A stretch of 34,683 bases of DNA from an uncultured Bacteroidia bacterium (GTDB lineage Bacteria > Bacteroidota > Bacteroidia > Bacteroidales > UBA932). The translations under genes were made by a program, and so were the position numbers. The stretch covers positions 1 to 34,683 of the forward strand of contig CACZEU010000017.1 of the NCBI GenBank assembly GCA_902780175.1, written 5' to 3'. Under the pieces are notes generated by a model. The model was not told the origin of the DNA and made no database searches. It worked only from the letters and a program-made list of their open reading frames with translations. This document shows positions 7,795 through 14,655 of the stretch, piece by piece (positions within the stretch are counted from its first letter, which is position 1; each line of letters starts with the position of its first letter).

Positions 7795-8709
7795 ATGGAA
7801 ATATTAACTAAAGTCAAATTCGTCAGCCTGAATAAGGTGACGGTTGAAACGCCACAAGGTGACCGTTTCACAGTGGGACTAAATAGGGTAGTCCCCATGC
7901 CACTTCAAGAGCAAAACGCTCGTGTCATTGCTTACCTCTTCGACAAATACTACAAAGGAGACCCTTCCGTCATCATGGGACCGATTTATCGGGAGATGAT
8001 TGTGAATGGCTGTTGGGCTGCACCATATTGGTACGGGCCAGATCGTGACAATGAACGTGAGCGAATCGGAGCCCAGATCCGCGCCCTGCGTGAAGAGCGC
8101 CGTCTGGAAGCCAAAGAGTTGGCGGAATACGCCGACATCGATGCCTCCAACCTTTCCCGCATCGAGAAGGGGAAGTTTTCTCCTGGTCTTGATGTTCTTT
8201 GCAAAATTGCTGCAGCTATGGATTGTTCCGTTGAGATTGTTCCGATTGGTGCTGCCAGCAATCATTATGAGATTCACCGCGCCGCCCGTGCAATTCCGGA
8301 GGAGCATCGCAGCCTGATGATTACCGCCAAGAATTCCACTTTCCGCCTGGCGGATTGCCTGGCAAAATATGGCGAATACCACTGGCAACAGACGCGCTAC
8401 AATATCAACATAGGGGATATCGTTTATGTCTATGTGTCTGAAGACCGTGCAATCAAGTATAAGATGACGGTAGAGCAGGTCGATGAACCTTATGACCGCT
8501 GGATGGCAAAGGAAGAGGAATTCTGGGTAGACAAAGGTCGTATTACGGATGAATCCCAGACTAAATACGCCCTCCTTCGTCTGGTTAAAGAATCCCGTTC
8601 CGGCAAGCTCACCGAGGAGAATCTTATGAAACATGGCTTCCTCCGAGCCCCTCAGGGCGTCAAGTATCTGGAGGGGGAGCTCCTTAAGTACATTGAGAGG
8701 AAGTTTTAG
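7795..8709 (+). CDS. XRE-family HTH protein fused to an EVE/PUA-like domain
   Basis: This 304-residue protein starts at ATG 7795; a TTG nine bases upstream is less likely. Residues 1-85 form an unrecognised N-terminal region. Residues about 88-150 are an XRE/Cro helix-turn-helix (IGAQIRALREERRLEAKELA, then ASNLSRIEKGKFSPGLDVLCKIAAAM). Residues about 178-304 resemble the EVE/PUA-like reader domain found beside HNH nucleases: NSTFRLADCLAKYGEYHW, then N-I-N-I-G-D-I-V-Y-V-Y-V, Y-K-M-T-V-E-Q-V-D-E-P-Y and a closing LMKHGFLRAPQG motif. EVE-type domains bind modified bases, so this may be a regulator that senses modified nucleic acid. The next gene starts 2 bases after its stop, so the two form an operon. 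The EVE call comes from motif recall only. Confidence 0.75.
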   Translation: MEILTKVKFVSLNKVTVETPQGDRFTVGLNRVVPMPLQEQNARVIAYLFDKYYKGDPSVIMGPIYREMIVNGCWAAPYWYGPDRDNERERIGAQIRALREERRLEAKELAEYADIDASNLSRIEKGKFSPGLDVLCKIAAAMDCSVEIVPIGAASNHYEIHRAARAIPEEHRSLMITAKNSTFRLADCLAKYGEYHWQQTRYNINIGDIVYVYVSEDRAIKYKMTVEQVDEPYDRWMAKEEEFWVDKGRITDESQTKYALLRLVKESRSGKLTEENLMKHGFLRAPQGVKYLEGELLKYIERKF

Positions 8710-8711
8710 CC

Positions 8712-9701
8712 ATGGGTTCCTTTTTGACCTTTGCGTTGGATGAAAGCGATGCTCTCGTCCACGTCGATGATGTTGCCAAAGGCAATAACTGTAAGTCCCA
8801 CTGTCCGCATTGCGGTGCTCCTCTATGTGCTAAGAATGCCGGTCAATGGCGAAAACATCATTTTGCTCACGCTCACGGACATGAATGTGAGGGAGCGTAT
8901 GAATCCCAGCTCCATCTCCTCGCAAAAGAGGTTTTACAAGAGGCTGGGAGAATAATGCTTCCCGCTTCAGATCGTGGTCGTTTCCCGTCGGGCTCGGTCC
9001 GCATCCGTAATGTTGAGGTTGAGAAATGGGATGACCGCTATAGTATCCGGCCAGATGCCGAAGGCATAATGGAAAACGGGGAGAGACTGTTGATAGAATT
9101 CTACGTAAGCCACAAAGTAGATGGCAAGAAGCGGCAGGTAATCGTCGACAATCATCTCAAATGCATAGAGATAGATATCAACTACCAGGCGCTCGACAAG
9201 CAAGAGTTGAAGGAATTCCTCTGCGAATCTAATGAGGATCGCAAATGGATAGTGTCGATGCCTCCACCGTCCAAACCAGCAGGAGAATCCTTCAGTTACA
9301 GTAGAAATCCAATGTACGAGAAGACAATAGACATTCTCAAGGAAATCTTCGATGAGGGCACCATTACCATCCATCCGTTTGCTTCGTCATTCTCCAAAAA
9401 GAACAAGCCATTCAATCTCCGCGAGGTTGGTTATGACGTATGTGAGGTCAATACGAAGTGGAGGGGCTTCAAATCTGATTTGCTCCTATACCGGAGCCAG
9501 AAAGATAATAAGGGACACATATCAATCAACATTCGGGGTAGAAGGCGATGGGATGGCTTTCGCTACCCCAAAGGTCTCAGAATAATCGACATTGTATTTT
9601 ATGCCATCGGAACCGAAGAGAGCACCAGGCAGCGGCTGAAAGATGGCGACCTAGTTGGAGACTTGGGAATGAAGATAGAATACTTCGGATTCAAAGCATA
9701 A
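8712..9701 (+). CDS. CoiA-like nuclease with zinc-finger N-terminus
   Basis: This is a 329-residue protein. The N-terminus carries a CoiA-type zinc-binding module: C31-P-H-C34, HHFAHAHGHEC (49-59), then SQLHLLAKEVL. A PD-(D/E)XK-like nuclease core follows: IRPDAEG (D115), LLIEFYVSHKVDG (E129, K135). CoiA proteins are competence-linked or defence-linked predicted nucleases. About 150 further residues (from about 180) include a second conserved-looking block ending in GFRYPKGLRIIDIVFYAIG, which I do not recognise. It is translated with the XRE-EVE gene (2-base gap) and probably controlled by it. Confidence 0.75.
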   Translation: MGSFLTFALDESDALVHVDDVAKGNNCKSHCPHCGAPLCAKNAGQWRKHHFAHAHGHECEGAYESQLHLLAKEVLQEAGRIMLPASDRGRFPSGSVRIRNVEVEKWDDRYSIRPDAEGIMENGERLLIEFYVSHKVDGKKRQVIVDNHLKCIEIDINYQALDKQELKEFLCESNEDRKWIVSMPPPSKPAGESFSYSRNPMYEKTIDILKEIFDEGTITIHPFASSFSKKNKPFNLREVGYDVCEVNTKWRGFKSDLLLYRSQKDNKGHISINIRGRRRWDGFRYPKGLRIIDIVFYAIGTEESTRQRLKDGDLVGDLGMKIEYFGFKA

Positions 9702-9711
9702 GAAAAAACAC

Positions 9712-9719
9712 TACCTTTG
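9712..9719 (+). promoter_or_regulatory. Orphan -7 element
   Basis: TACCTTTG matches TAnnTTTG. The only start codon nearby (9733) opens a 13-codon frame, so this looks like the promoter of a lost gene. Confidence 0.35.
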
Positions 9720-9783
9720 TATTTGTAACTATATGAGAAGTAAGAACATGAGAGTATTTTTCTTGGTGAAATAATTACTGTAC

Positions 9784-9879
9784 TCATACTTCACAGCTTT
9801 CCAGCTCTTTGACGATCTGGGCGATGACTCCAGGTATCATCGCAACATTTACCTTACCCATCCTGCCTAAGGTAGTCAT
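9784..9879 (-). pseudogene. Possible C-terminal gene remnant
   Basis: A 31-codon frame reads MTTLGRMGKVNVAMIPGVIA and ends QIVKELESCEV. The frame stays open to an upstream TAA near 9918. The helical ending looks like a real protein C-terminus, but I cannot name the family. The rest of the 9702-10031 gap holds the orphan -7 element and the CCCGAA repeats, and no other gene is visible. Confidence 0.25.
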
Positions 9880-9899
9880 GAAGTTGTTATATACATTCT

Positions 9900-9950
9900 C
9901 CCGAAAAAAAACATACTTTTACCCGAAAATTTTATCAACTTTTTCCCGAA
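9900..9950. repeat. Three phased CCCGAA repeats
   Basis: CCCGAA occurs at 9900, 9922 and 9945, that is every 22-23 bases (two helical turns), in an AT-rich stretch. On the minus strand the units read TTCGGG. They may be operator or element-end sites. Confidence 0.4.
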
Positions 9951-10031
9951 TTGATTGTCTTTACCTCGGAAAATGCTTGATATAGAAGGATATAAGCATA
10001 GAATGTGCTCATCGGCATAGGCGAAAAATGC

Positions 10032-10126
10032 CTACCGCCGGGACGATGTTGTGTACGTGGTCCCTTTGAACACGTGCTCGTTGAAGAACTCAGAATACTT
10101 TTTATTGTGCATGTCGGAGCCGGTCC
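10032..10126 (-). pseudogene. C-terminal remnant of a second CpsB-type phosphatase
   Basis: The minus-strand frame reads G-S-D-M-H-N-K-K-Y-S-E-F-F-N-E-H-V-F-K-G and reaches a stop at 10032. This closely parallels the end of the intact phosphatase at 10638-11282 (GSDLHNKKYSAFFDEYVFG). Only about 31 codons remain; the copy is cut at 10127, where unrelated WYL sequence begins. Confidence 0.65.
10068..10126. repeat. 59-bp repeat, copy A
   Basis: This is about 90% identical (6 mismatches by eye) to 10644-10702 in the same orientation. Most differences are silent or conservative in the CpsB frame, so the copy is a diverged paralogue and not a recent duplication. Confidence 0.7.
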
Positions 10127-10127
10127 C

Positions 10128-10290
10128 TTCTCGCGAGGACGGTAAGTGGGTGCTGCGCTCGACGGTTCAAGCCCTGGAAGGTGTTGGAAGGTTTGTGATT
10201 GGACTGGCGGCGGATGTGAAGATTGTGGAGGGGAAGAAGCTGGTGGAATATGTGAGAAGGTACGATAAGAAGTGGGTGCAGAAGATATAA
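10128..10290 (+). pseudogene. C-terminal remnant of a WYL-domain regulator
   Basis: The frame from GKWVLRSTVQALEGVGRFVI to TAA at 10288 matches the C-terminal extension of WYL-domain transcription regulators (G-V-G-R-F-V-x-G-L then V-K-I-V-E-x-x-x-L-x-E-Y). The rest of the gene is missing. Upstream bases belong to the antisense CpsB fragment, so an ATG at 10051 in this frame is spurious. Confidence 0.5.
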
Positions 10291-10292
10291 GA

Positions 10293-10313
10293 ATCCCCGG
10301 ACGGGCCGGGGAT
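10293..10313. terminator. Hairpin between two convergent gene remnants
   Basis: Stem ATCCCCGG/CCGGGGAT with loop ACGGG. There is no T-tract, so intrinsic termination is doubtful. Confidence 0.4.
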
Positions 10314-10321
10314 GAGAATGC

Positions 10322-10618
10322 TTATTCGGGGAATACCCAGTGGCCTGTCTTGCTGGCTCCATCCCAGTGGATTCCCATTTCATCTTTAAGGATTCGCAGG
10401 TGATACTTGATACCTGTAAGGTTTACGTTACAAAGGTCGGCGAGCTCCTGCCTACTAATGGTGGGGGTAGCTCTCATGATGCGAATCATCTTTGTACGTA
10501 GCTCAGGACCTTTTTCCTTGCGATTTTTGGGGTTAGTTTTGGGGTTAGTTTCATTACTAACCTCACCCGCCTTTCCACCTCTCTTTACGGATCTGCCTAC
10601 CTTCGGCCGACAGTAAGT
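10322..10618 (-). pseudogene. C-terminal winged-helix remnant of an AlbA_2/ATPase regulator
   Basis: The minus-strand frame includes NETNPKTNPKNRK and ISRQELADLCNVNLTGIKYH, and ends KTGHWVFPE. It has the same layout as the C-terminus of the intact gene at 14656-16149 (repeat linker, winged helix, N-G-G-H-W-I-L-L-E-P). Frame and stop are intact, but the AlbA_2 and ATPase domains are missing and the frame runs upstream into the antisense of the cpsB-like gene. The linker holds two identical 12-base units (10525-10536, 10537-10548). Confidence 0.6.
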
Positions 10619-10637
10619 AACGGTGGGGCAGAAGAAA

Positions 10638-11282
10638 CTATCCGAATACGTACTCGTCGAAGAACGCGGAATACTTTTTATTGTGCAGGTCGGAGCCGGT
10701 CCAGTCGTACATGCCTTCGGCGTCCAGAGTCTTTGCACGGGCGGAGACGGCATCGCCGTACATTCCTTCCAGGGCTCCCAGATTGCGCTGGAACTGGACG
10801 CCGGCGTCCTTGAAGGCCCGGTATTCCTCCATCCGGAGGTATAGATATCGTTCCGGATGCGCCAGGACGGGCTGGTAGCCGTTGTCCAGCAGCCAGCGCA
10901 TCTCGGCGAGGGGGATGATGTCGCCGATCTTCGCCGGATCGTGTATGGGGAGTTCTACCAGGATATGATTCCCTTCCCACGGCAGGAGCCAGTTGCTTTC
11001 GCGTACAACCGGCCAGGTTTCGGGTATGAGGCGGTACTCCATCGAGGGGACCAGTTCGAGCCCGATTCCTCTTTGCTCCAGGGCTTGTCTGAGTTTGTCG
11101 GCCGCAGCCCTTACGGTTGCCGGAGTGTTCCGGTACAGGAATGAACAATGGGATGTGCAGACTGCCCGCCGGTAGCCCCATTCCACCAGTTTCCCGGCAA
11201 GAAAGACGGAATCTTCCAGCGTCTGCGCCCCGTCGTCCAGCCCGGGGAGGATATGGCAATGGCAGTCGACCAGCACACTCAT
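10638..11282 (-). CDS. CpsB/YwqE-type PHP tyrosine-protein phosphatase
   Basis: This 214-residue member of the PHP metal-dependent family usually removes phosphate from capsule-regulating tyrosine kinases. Metal-binding motifs are visible: DCHCHILPGLDDG (H8, H10), CTSHCSF, SMEYR, HILVELP, LAHPERY and TGSDLHN. It is somewhat shorter than the roughly 250-residue norm. No capsule genes are near. The promoter faces the DUF4298 gene in a divergent arrangement. Its last 59 coding bases are duplicated at 10068-10126. Confidence 0.85.
   Translation of the reverse strand: MSVLVDCHCHILPGLDDGAQTLEDSVFLAGKLVEWGYRRAVCTSHCSFLYRNTPATVRAAADKLRQALEQRGIGLELVPSMEYRLIPETWPVVRESNWLLPWEGNHILVELPIHDPAKIGDIIPLAEMRWLLDNGYQPVLAHPERYLYLRMEEYRAFKDAGVQFQRNLGALEGMYGDAVSARAKTLDAEGMYDWTGSDLHNKKYSAFFDEYVFG
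10644..10702. repeat. 59-bp repeat, copy B (inside the CpsB-type gene)
   Basis: Partner of 10068-10126; this copy is part of the intact gene. The two copies flank the WYL and AlbA_2 remnants. Confidence 0.7.
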
Positions 11283-11304
11283 GTCCTTATTTGTTTGATG
11301 GCAT

Positions 11305-11341
11305 CAAATTTAGTTATTTTCCGCGAAATGCAGTATTTTTG
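11305..11341. promoter_or_regulatory. Divergent -7 elements for the CpsB-type and DUF4298 genes
   Basis: TAAATTTG on the minus strand (11312 to 11305) faces the phosphatase gene, leaving a leader of about 16 bases. TATTTTTG on the plus strand (11334-11341) faces DUF4298. No clear -33 elements are seen. Confidence 0.55.
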
Positions 11342-11362
11342 CATGAACAGACCGGCACGTAT

Positions 11363-11659
11363 ATGGACACCAGGCAACGAATAGCAAGAATCCGGAAAAT
11401 GGAGACCCGTTTCGAGCGGGTCAAAAAAGCGGTTGAGGCCCTTCACCGGGACCTGGACAGGTATGAGAAACTCCTCGGGAGTGTCGGGGAGTTGGAACGG
11501 TATCAGGAATCCGGCCTGTGGAAGGAGGATTTTGAGGCCGATGAACGGGGCGAACTGCCCGACGGCCTCCGGCGCGGCGTACTCTCCGAAGACGGACTGT
11601 ATGACCTGCTGGAGGACATTTCTGAATTGAATGCCAGGATGACTCTCAGTCGAAAGTGA
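11363..11659 (+). CDS. DUF4298 family protein
   Basis: This 98-residue, highly charged, mostly helical protein starts at ATG 11363. The motifs IRKMETRFERV, ELERYQESGLWKEDFEADE and LPDGLRRGVLSEDGLYDLLE are characteristic of DUF4298, whose function is unknown. The long frame upstream crosses the promoter and the antisense of the phosphatase, so it was not used. Its 3' end overlaps that of the convergent greA-like gene by 14 bases. Confidence 0.85.
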   Translation: MDTRQRIARIRKMETRFERVKKAVEALHRDLDRYEKLLGSVGELERYQESGLWKEDFEADERGELPDGLRRGVLSEDGLYDLLEDISELNARMTLSRK

Positions 11660-12113
11660 TGCTTTCGACTCTCAGGCGCATGGTCCCCGAAGGGGCGGTG
11701 ACCTCGGCGGTTTCGCCGACTCTCTTGCCCATCAGGGCTGCGCCGATCGGGGATTTAAGCGAAATCTTGCCGGCCTCCAGATCCATCTCGTGCGGGCTGA
11801 CGATTTCGAATTTCATACGTGTATTTGTCGAGAGGTTCGTGAATTCGACCCGGCTCAGCAGGCTGACCCTGTCTTTGGGGAGGCGGTCCTGGTCGATTAC
11901 GCGGGAATGCTCCAGGATCTTCTGCAGGAAACGGATACGGCTGATGGTCTTCCCCTGGATGCGCCTCGCTTCACGGTATCCGGCATTGTCGCTCCGGTCG
12001 CCCTGGGCGCTGGCCTCCGCGAGGTCGTCTTTCACCTTAGGGTAGACTACCTCGATAAGGTGGTGCAATTCGGCTGCAATCTCGTCGTATCGTTGTTTTG
12101 ACAGGTATTCCAT
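11646..12113 (-). CDS. greA: Transcription elongation factor GreA/GreB family
   Basis: This 155-residue protein has an N-terminal coiled coil (about 1-75) and a C-terminal FKBP-like domain. The coil tip, which enters the RNA polymerase secondary channel to stimulate cleavage of backtracked RNA, reads AQGDRSDNAGYREARR. It keeps an acidic pair (D-x-x-D) and is closer to the GreB form (GDRSEN) than to the usual GreA DLSENAEY. The C-terminal KISLKSPIGAALMGKRVGE block is canonical. A TATCTTTA sequence at 12142-12135 may be its -7 element. Confidence 0.9.
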   Translation of the reverse strand: MEYLSKQRYDEIAAELHHLIEVVYPKVKDDLAEASAQGDRSDNAGYREARRIQGKTISRIRFLQKILEHSRVIDQDRLPKDRVSLLSRVEFTNLSTNTRMKFEIVSPHEMDLEAGKISLKSPIGAALMGKRVGETAEVTAPSGTMRLRVESITFD

Positions 12114-12230
12114 ATGCGGACATGTTTGACGGAGTAAAGATAATCATTTCTGCACAAGTCTGCATCGTGACTTATCAAGACCAGGGACTGCTTCTGTTTC
12201 TGCGCCTTCACCAGCTTGCGATACTCGGAC

Positions 12231-12383
12231 ATGGCCAACCTGAAGCACCTCTGCCAGCTGGTAGGCTTCAACACGCCCATCACCAAGATCTATCTGGAGA
12301 CCTCGCAGTGCGGCCGGAAACTCTACGAATCGGCCGGATTCACCGCCATGAAGGACATGATGCTCCTGACCTACGGAAAATAA
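12231..12383 (+). pseudogene. C-terminal remnant of a GNAT acetyltransferase
   Basis: The 50-codon frame includes ITKIYLETSQCGRKLYESAG and MKDMMLLTYGK, the last strand-helix-strand of the GNAT fold (I-x-L-E-T-S, G-R-x-L-Y-E-x-x-G-F). The acetyl-CoA-binding motif and the N-terminal half are absent, and sequence upstream to 12113 codes nothing recognisable. Not expected to be active. Confidence 0.6.
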
Positions 12384-12386
12384 TGC

Positions 12387-12394
12387 TAACTTTG
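12387..12394 (+). promoter_or_regulatory. -7 element six bases before the esterase start
   Basis: TAACTTTG ends 6 bases before ATG 12401, so the transcript should start at or next to the start codon (leaderless mRNA). Confidence 0.6.
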
Positions 12395-12400
12395 CAGCCT

Positions 12401-13090
12401 ATGAGCCACGTAATCACGAATATAGGAGGTCGGGAATGTTTCATCATCGCAGATGCCTCCCCAAAGTACATTCTCATTCAGACGCTTGGAAACCATGAAC
12501 GGGGGATTTTTGAAAGCACGGCTCAGTTGATTGCGGAAGATACCGGGGTGCATTTTGTCATGGCCGCTTTCCAAATATTTGACTGGGACCTGGACCTGAC
12601 GCCCTGGCATGACCCCGCCATCAACCGCGACCCGAAAGTGGGAACGATGACCGGCGAGACGCTCAAATATGTCACAGAGTCTCTGCTGCCGCTCCTTTCG
12701 GAACGGTTCGGAGACCTGCCCATCATCCTGGGCGGCTATTCCCTTGGCGGACTCTTCGCCCTATGGTCGGCCACGCAGACGGACCGTTTTGCCGCCATTG
12801 CAGCCGCCTCGCCCTCTTTGTGGATACGGGACTGGCTGGACTTTGCGGGGGAGCACCCTGTCCTGACAAAGAAGGTCTATCTGAGTCTTGGAGATCAGGA
12901 AGAGCACGTGAAGAACCGTTCCATCGCCCGGGTCGGGGAGAGCGTCAGGGGCGAATACGAACTGCTGAAAAGCCAGATCGGCACGGAGAACAGCACGCTG
13001 GTATGGAATCCCGGCGGTCATTTCCAGGACGGAGACAAACGCCTTGCAGCAGCCTTCGTCTGGTGCATTGGCCAACTTGAGAAACAGTGA
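12401..13090 (+). CDS. Alpha/beta-hydrolase, esterase D-like
   Basis: This 229-residue cytoplasmic hydrolase has no signal peptide. The nucleophile elbow is GGYSLGG (Ser114). SLGDQEEH probably supplies the acid and NPGGHF the catalytic His. The overall form fits the putative esterase family (PF00756) that includes esterase D and enterochelin esterases. The substrate is unknown. The start was set by the short distance to the -7 element; the longer upstream frame crosses the GNAT remnant out of phase. Confidence 0.78.
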   Translation: MSHVITNIGGRECFIIADASPKYILIQTLGNHERGIFESTAQLIAEDTGVHFVMAAFQIFDWDLDLTPWHDPAINRDPKVGTMTGETLKYVTESLLPLLSERFGDLPIILGGYSLGGLFALWSATQTDRFAAIAAASPSLWIRDWLDFAGEHPVLTKKVYLSLGDQEEHVKNRSIARVGESVRGEYELLKSQIGTENSTLVWNPGGHFQDGDKRLAAAFVWCIGQLEKQ

Positions 13091-13148
13091 AAGACATCTA
13101 CACATACAAATTCTGGAAGCACAAGTATGGGTAGGTGTATGTGGATAA

Positions 13149-13361
13149 AGAATTGGGAAATGGGCCAAGAAATATATCCTGGACGTGGTTTTCGACGAGG
13201 CCTGTCGCAGACTTCTCTATACGGTCGCTACAATAGACGAAATAGCCGATGCCATGGGCTTCGAAACTTCTACATACTTTATCAGGACCTTTCACACACG
13301 CTACGGGGTCACACCCCTTCAATTCCGCAAACAAGATGAAAATCCAAGAAATCGAGGTTAA
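13149..13361 (+). pseudogene. C-terminal HTH remnant of an AraC-family regulator
   Basis: After an in-frame TAA at 13146 the frame reads KKYILDVVFDEACRRLLYTV, then IDEIADAMGFETSTYFIRTF and YGVTPLQFRK. This is the second helix-turn-helix of AraC proteins. The sensor domain and the first HTH are missing. Its end overlaps the start of the radical SAM gene by 26 bases, which suggests the two were once an operon. Confidence 0.65.
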
Positions 13362-14208
13362 AACCGTCCTCACCAAATCCAACCTTCCGGTATCGGACTA
13401 TGCCGTAAACCCCTATGTGGGCTGCCTCCATGCCTGCAAGTACTGTTACGCCTCTTTCATGAAGCGTTTCACCGGGCATCAGGAGCCCTGGGGGACCTTT
13501 CTGGACGTAAAGAACTGGCCGGAGGTCAAGGACCCTTCCAAATACCGGGGCAAGGAACTGTTCCTGAGTTCCGTCACGGACCCGTATCAGCCCCATGAGG
13601 CCAAGTACAAGCGCACCCGGGCCATTCTGGAGCAGATGCAGGGCAGCGGATGTAAGATAAGCATTTCCACCAAGAGCGACCTCATCCTCCGGGACCTGGA
13701 CCTCATCAAGACCTTCCCGGATGCCCGTGTATCCTGGTCTATCAACACACTGGACGATGATTTTCAGAAGGCGATGGACAAGGGCGTGAGCATCGAGCGT
13801 CGCCTGGGAGCCATGCGGCAGTTCTACGAGGCCGGGGTGCAGACCACCTGCTTCATTTCGCCCATTTTCCCCGGCATCACGGACGTGGAGGCCATCATCG
13901 AACGGGCCAAAGGGCAGTGCAACCTGGTGTGGCTGGAAAACCTGAACCTTCGTGGCGATTACCGTCCTGTCATCCTGGACTGGATACACGAGAACCATCC
14001 TGAACTGGATGGACTCTATCATGCCATCTATTCAAAGAAGGACCGCAGTTATTGGACGGAGCTTGACCTGAAGCTTCGGGAATACACGGCCCGAGAAGGA
14101 ATGCTCTATGTCCGGGACGATGACAGCCAGCGCAGTCCCTTTGGTCAGCCGCCCGTCGTAGCCAATTACTTCTATCACGAGGAGGTGAAGAAATCGGCCA
14201 AGAAATAA
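13336..14208 (+). CDS. SPL-family radical SAM protein (spore photoproduct lyase-like)
   Basis: This 290-residue protein starts at ATG 13336. The [4Fe-4S] cluster motif is CLHACKYCYA (C30, C34, C37), followed by FLSSVTDPYQPHEAKYKRTR, ISTKSDLILRDLDLI and VSWSINTLDD. This is the pattern of the SplB-like radical SAM group (COG1533), widespread in gut anaerobes. The true reaction is unknown for most members, so DNA photoproduct repair should not be assumed. The overlapping AraC remnant upstream may be its former regulator. Confidence 0.85.
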   Translation: MKIQEIEVKTVLTKSNLPVSDYAVNPYVGCLHACKYCYASFMKRFTGHQEPWGTFLDVKNWPEVKDPSKYRGKELFLSSVTDPYQPHEAKYKRTRAILEQMQGSGCKISISTKSDLILRDLDLIKTFPDARVSWSINTLDDDFQKAMDKGVSIERRLGAMRQFYEAGVQTTCFISPIFPGITDVEAIIERAKGQCNLVWLENLNLRGDYRPVILDWIHENHPELDGLYHAIYSKKDRSYWTELDLKLREYTAREGMLYVRDDDSQRSPFGQPPVVANYFYHEEVKKSAKK

Positions 14209-14275
14209 TTGCCGACGACAAATCCTGGAATCCTTGGAACGGATGCAGAAAGTAAAGTGAATGCTGTGTGAACTG

Positions 14276-14542
14276 TTACATGTTCGCGCTGGCCAGGTAT
14301 CGGCACGGGTGTTTGTCTTTGCCCAGCTGGCGGCACCACTCGTTCACGCGGCGGCAGCGCTCGGGCAGGGGGATGTCGTTTTCCTCGGGCACCAGGAGCG
14401 AGGCGTCCAGGCCCCGGGCCCGAAGGGCGGAGACGATGCGGCCTGCGAGGAGCCGGTTCTGGGCGTATTCCAGGAGACGGCCGTCGGGGCTGCGTTTGCC
14501 CGGCGTCTCTCGGCCGTGGCCGTTGTCGATGAGGATCTTCAT
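14276..14542 (-). pseudogene. N-acetylmuramoyl-L-alanine amidase, C-terminally truncated
   Basis: This 88-codon frame begins MKILIDNGHGRETPGKRSPD, the amidase_3 N-terminus with the metal-binding His of N-G-H-G. It continues through L-V-P-E-E-N-D-I-P-L-P-E-R-C-R-R-V-N. After LGKDK the family normally goes on with a V-S-I-H-C-N-A metal-binding segment. Here it ends abruptly with HPCRYLASANM and a stop, losing the second zinc His and the catalytic Glu. It is likely the inactive front half of a phage-type or cell-wall amidase. Confidence 0.65.
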
Positions 14543-14620
14543 AGCTGATTGAGTGTTTAGGTTTCTGTATGTAAGTTACGAAAAATCAGGGAGAAAAGCA
14601 AGTTGTACGAGGTTTATTTC

Positions 14621-14648
14621 TTGATGCGGAGACTTTTTGTTAACTTTG
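14621..14648 (+). promoter_or_regulatory. Promoter of the AlbA_2 gene, leaderless spacing
   Basis: TTG at 14621-14623, 17 bases, then TAACTTTG at 14641-14648. Seven bases separate the -7 element from ATG 14656, so the mRNA probably starts at the start codon. Confidence 0.6.
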
Positions 14649-14655
14649 CATTTGT

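Noticed and set aside
11646-12113. Naming the elongation factor GreB outright
   Set aside because: The coil tip is GreB-like, but size and neighbours do not settle it; greA is kept as the family-level symbol.
12047-12286. Minus-strand frame with MSEYRKLVKAQKQKQSLVLI upstream of greA
   Set aside because: It overlaps the GNAT remnant and runs through the greA promoter into greA out of frame; lysine/glutamine repeats alone do not support a gene.
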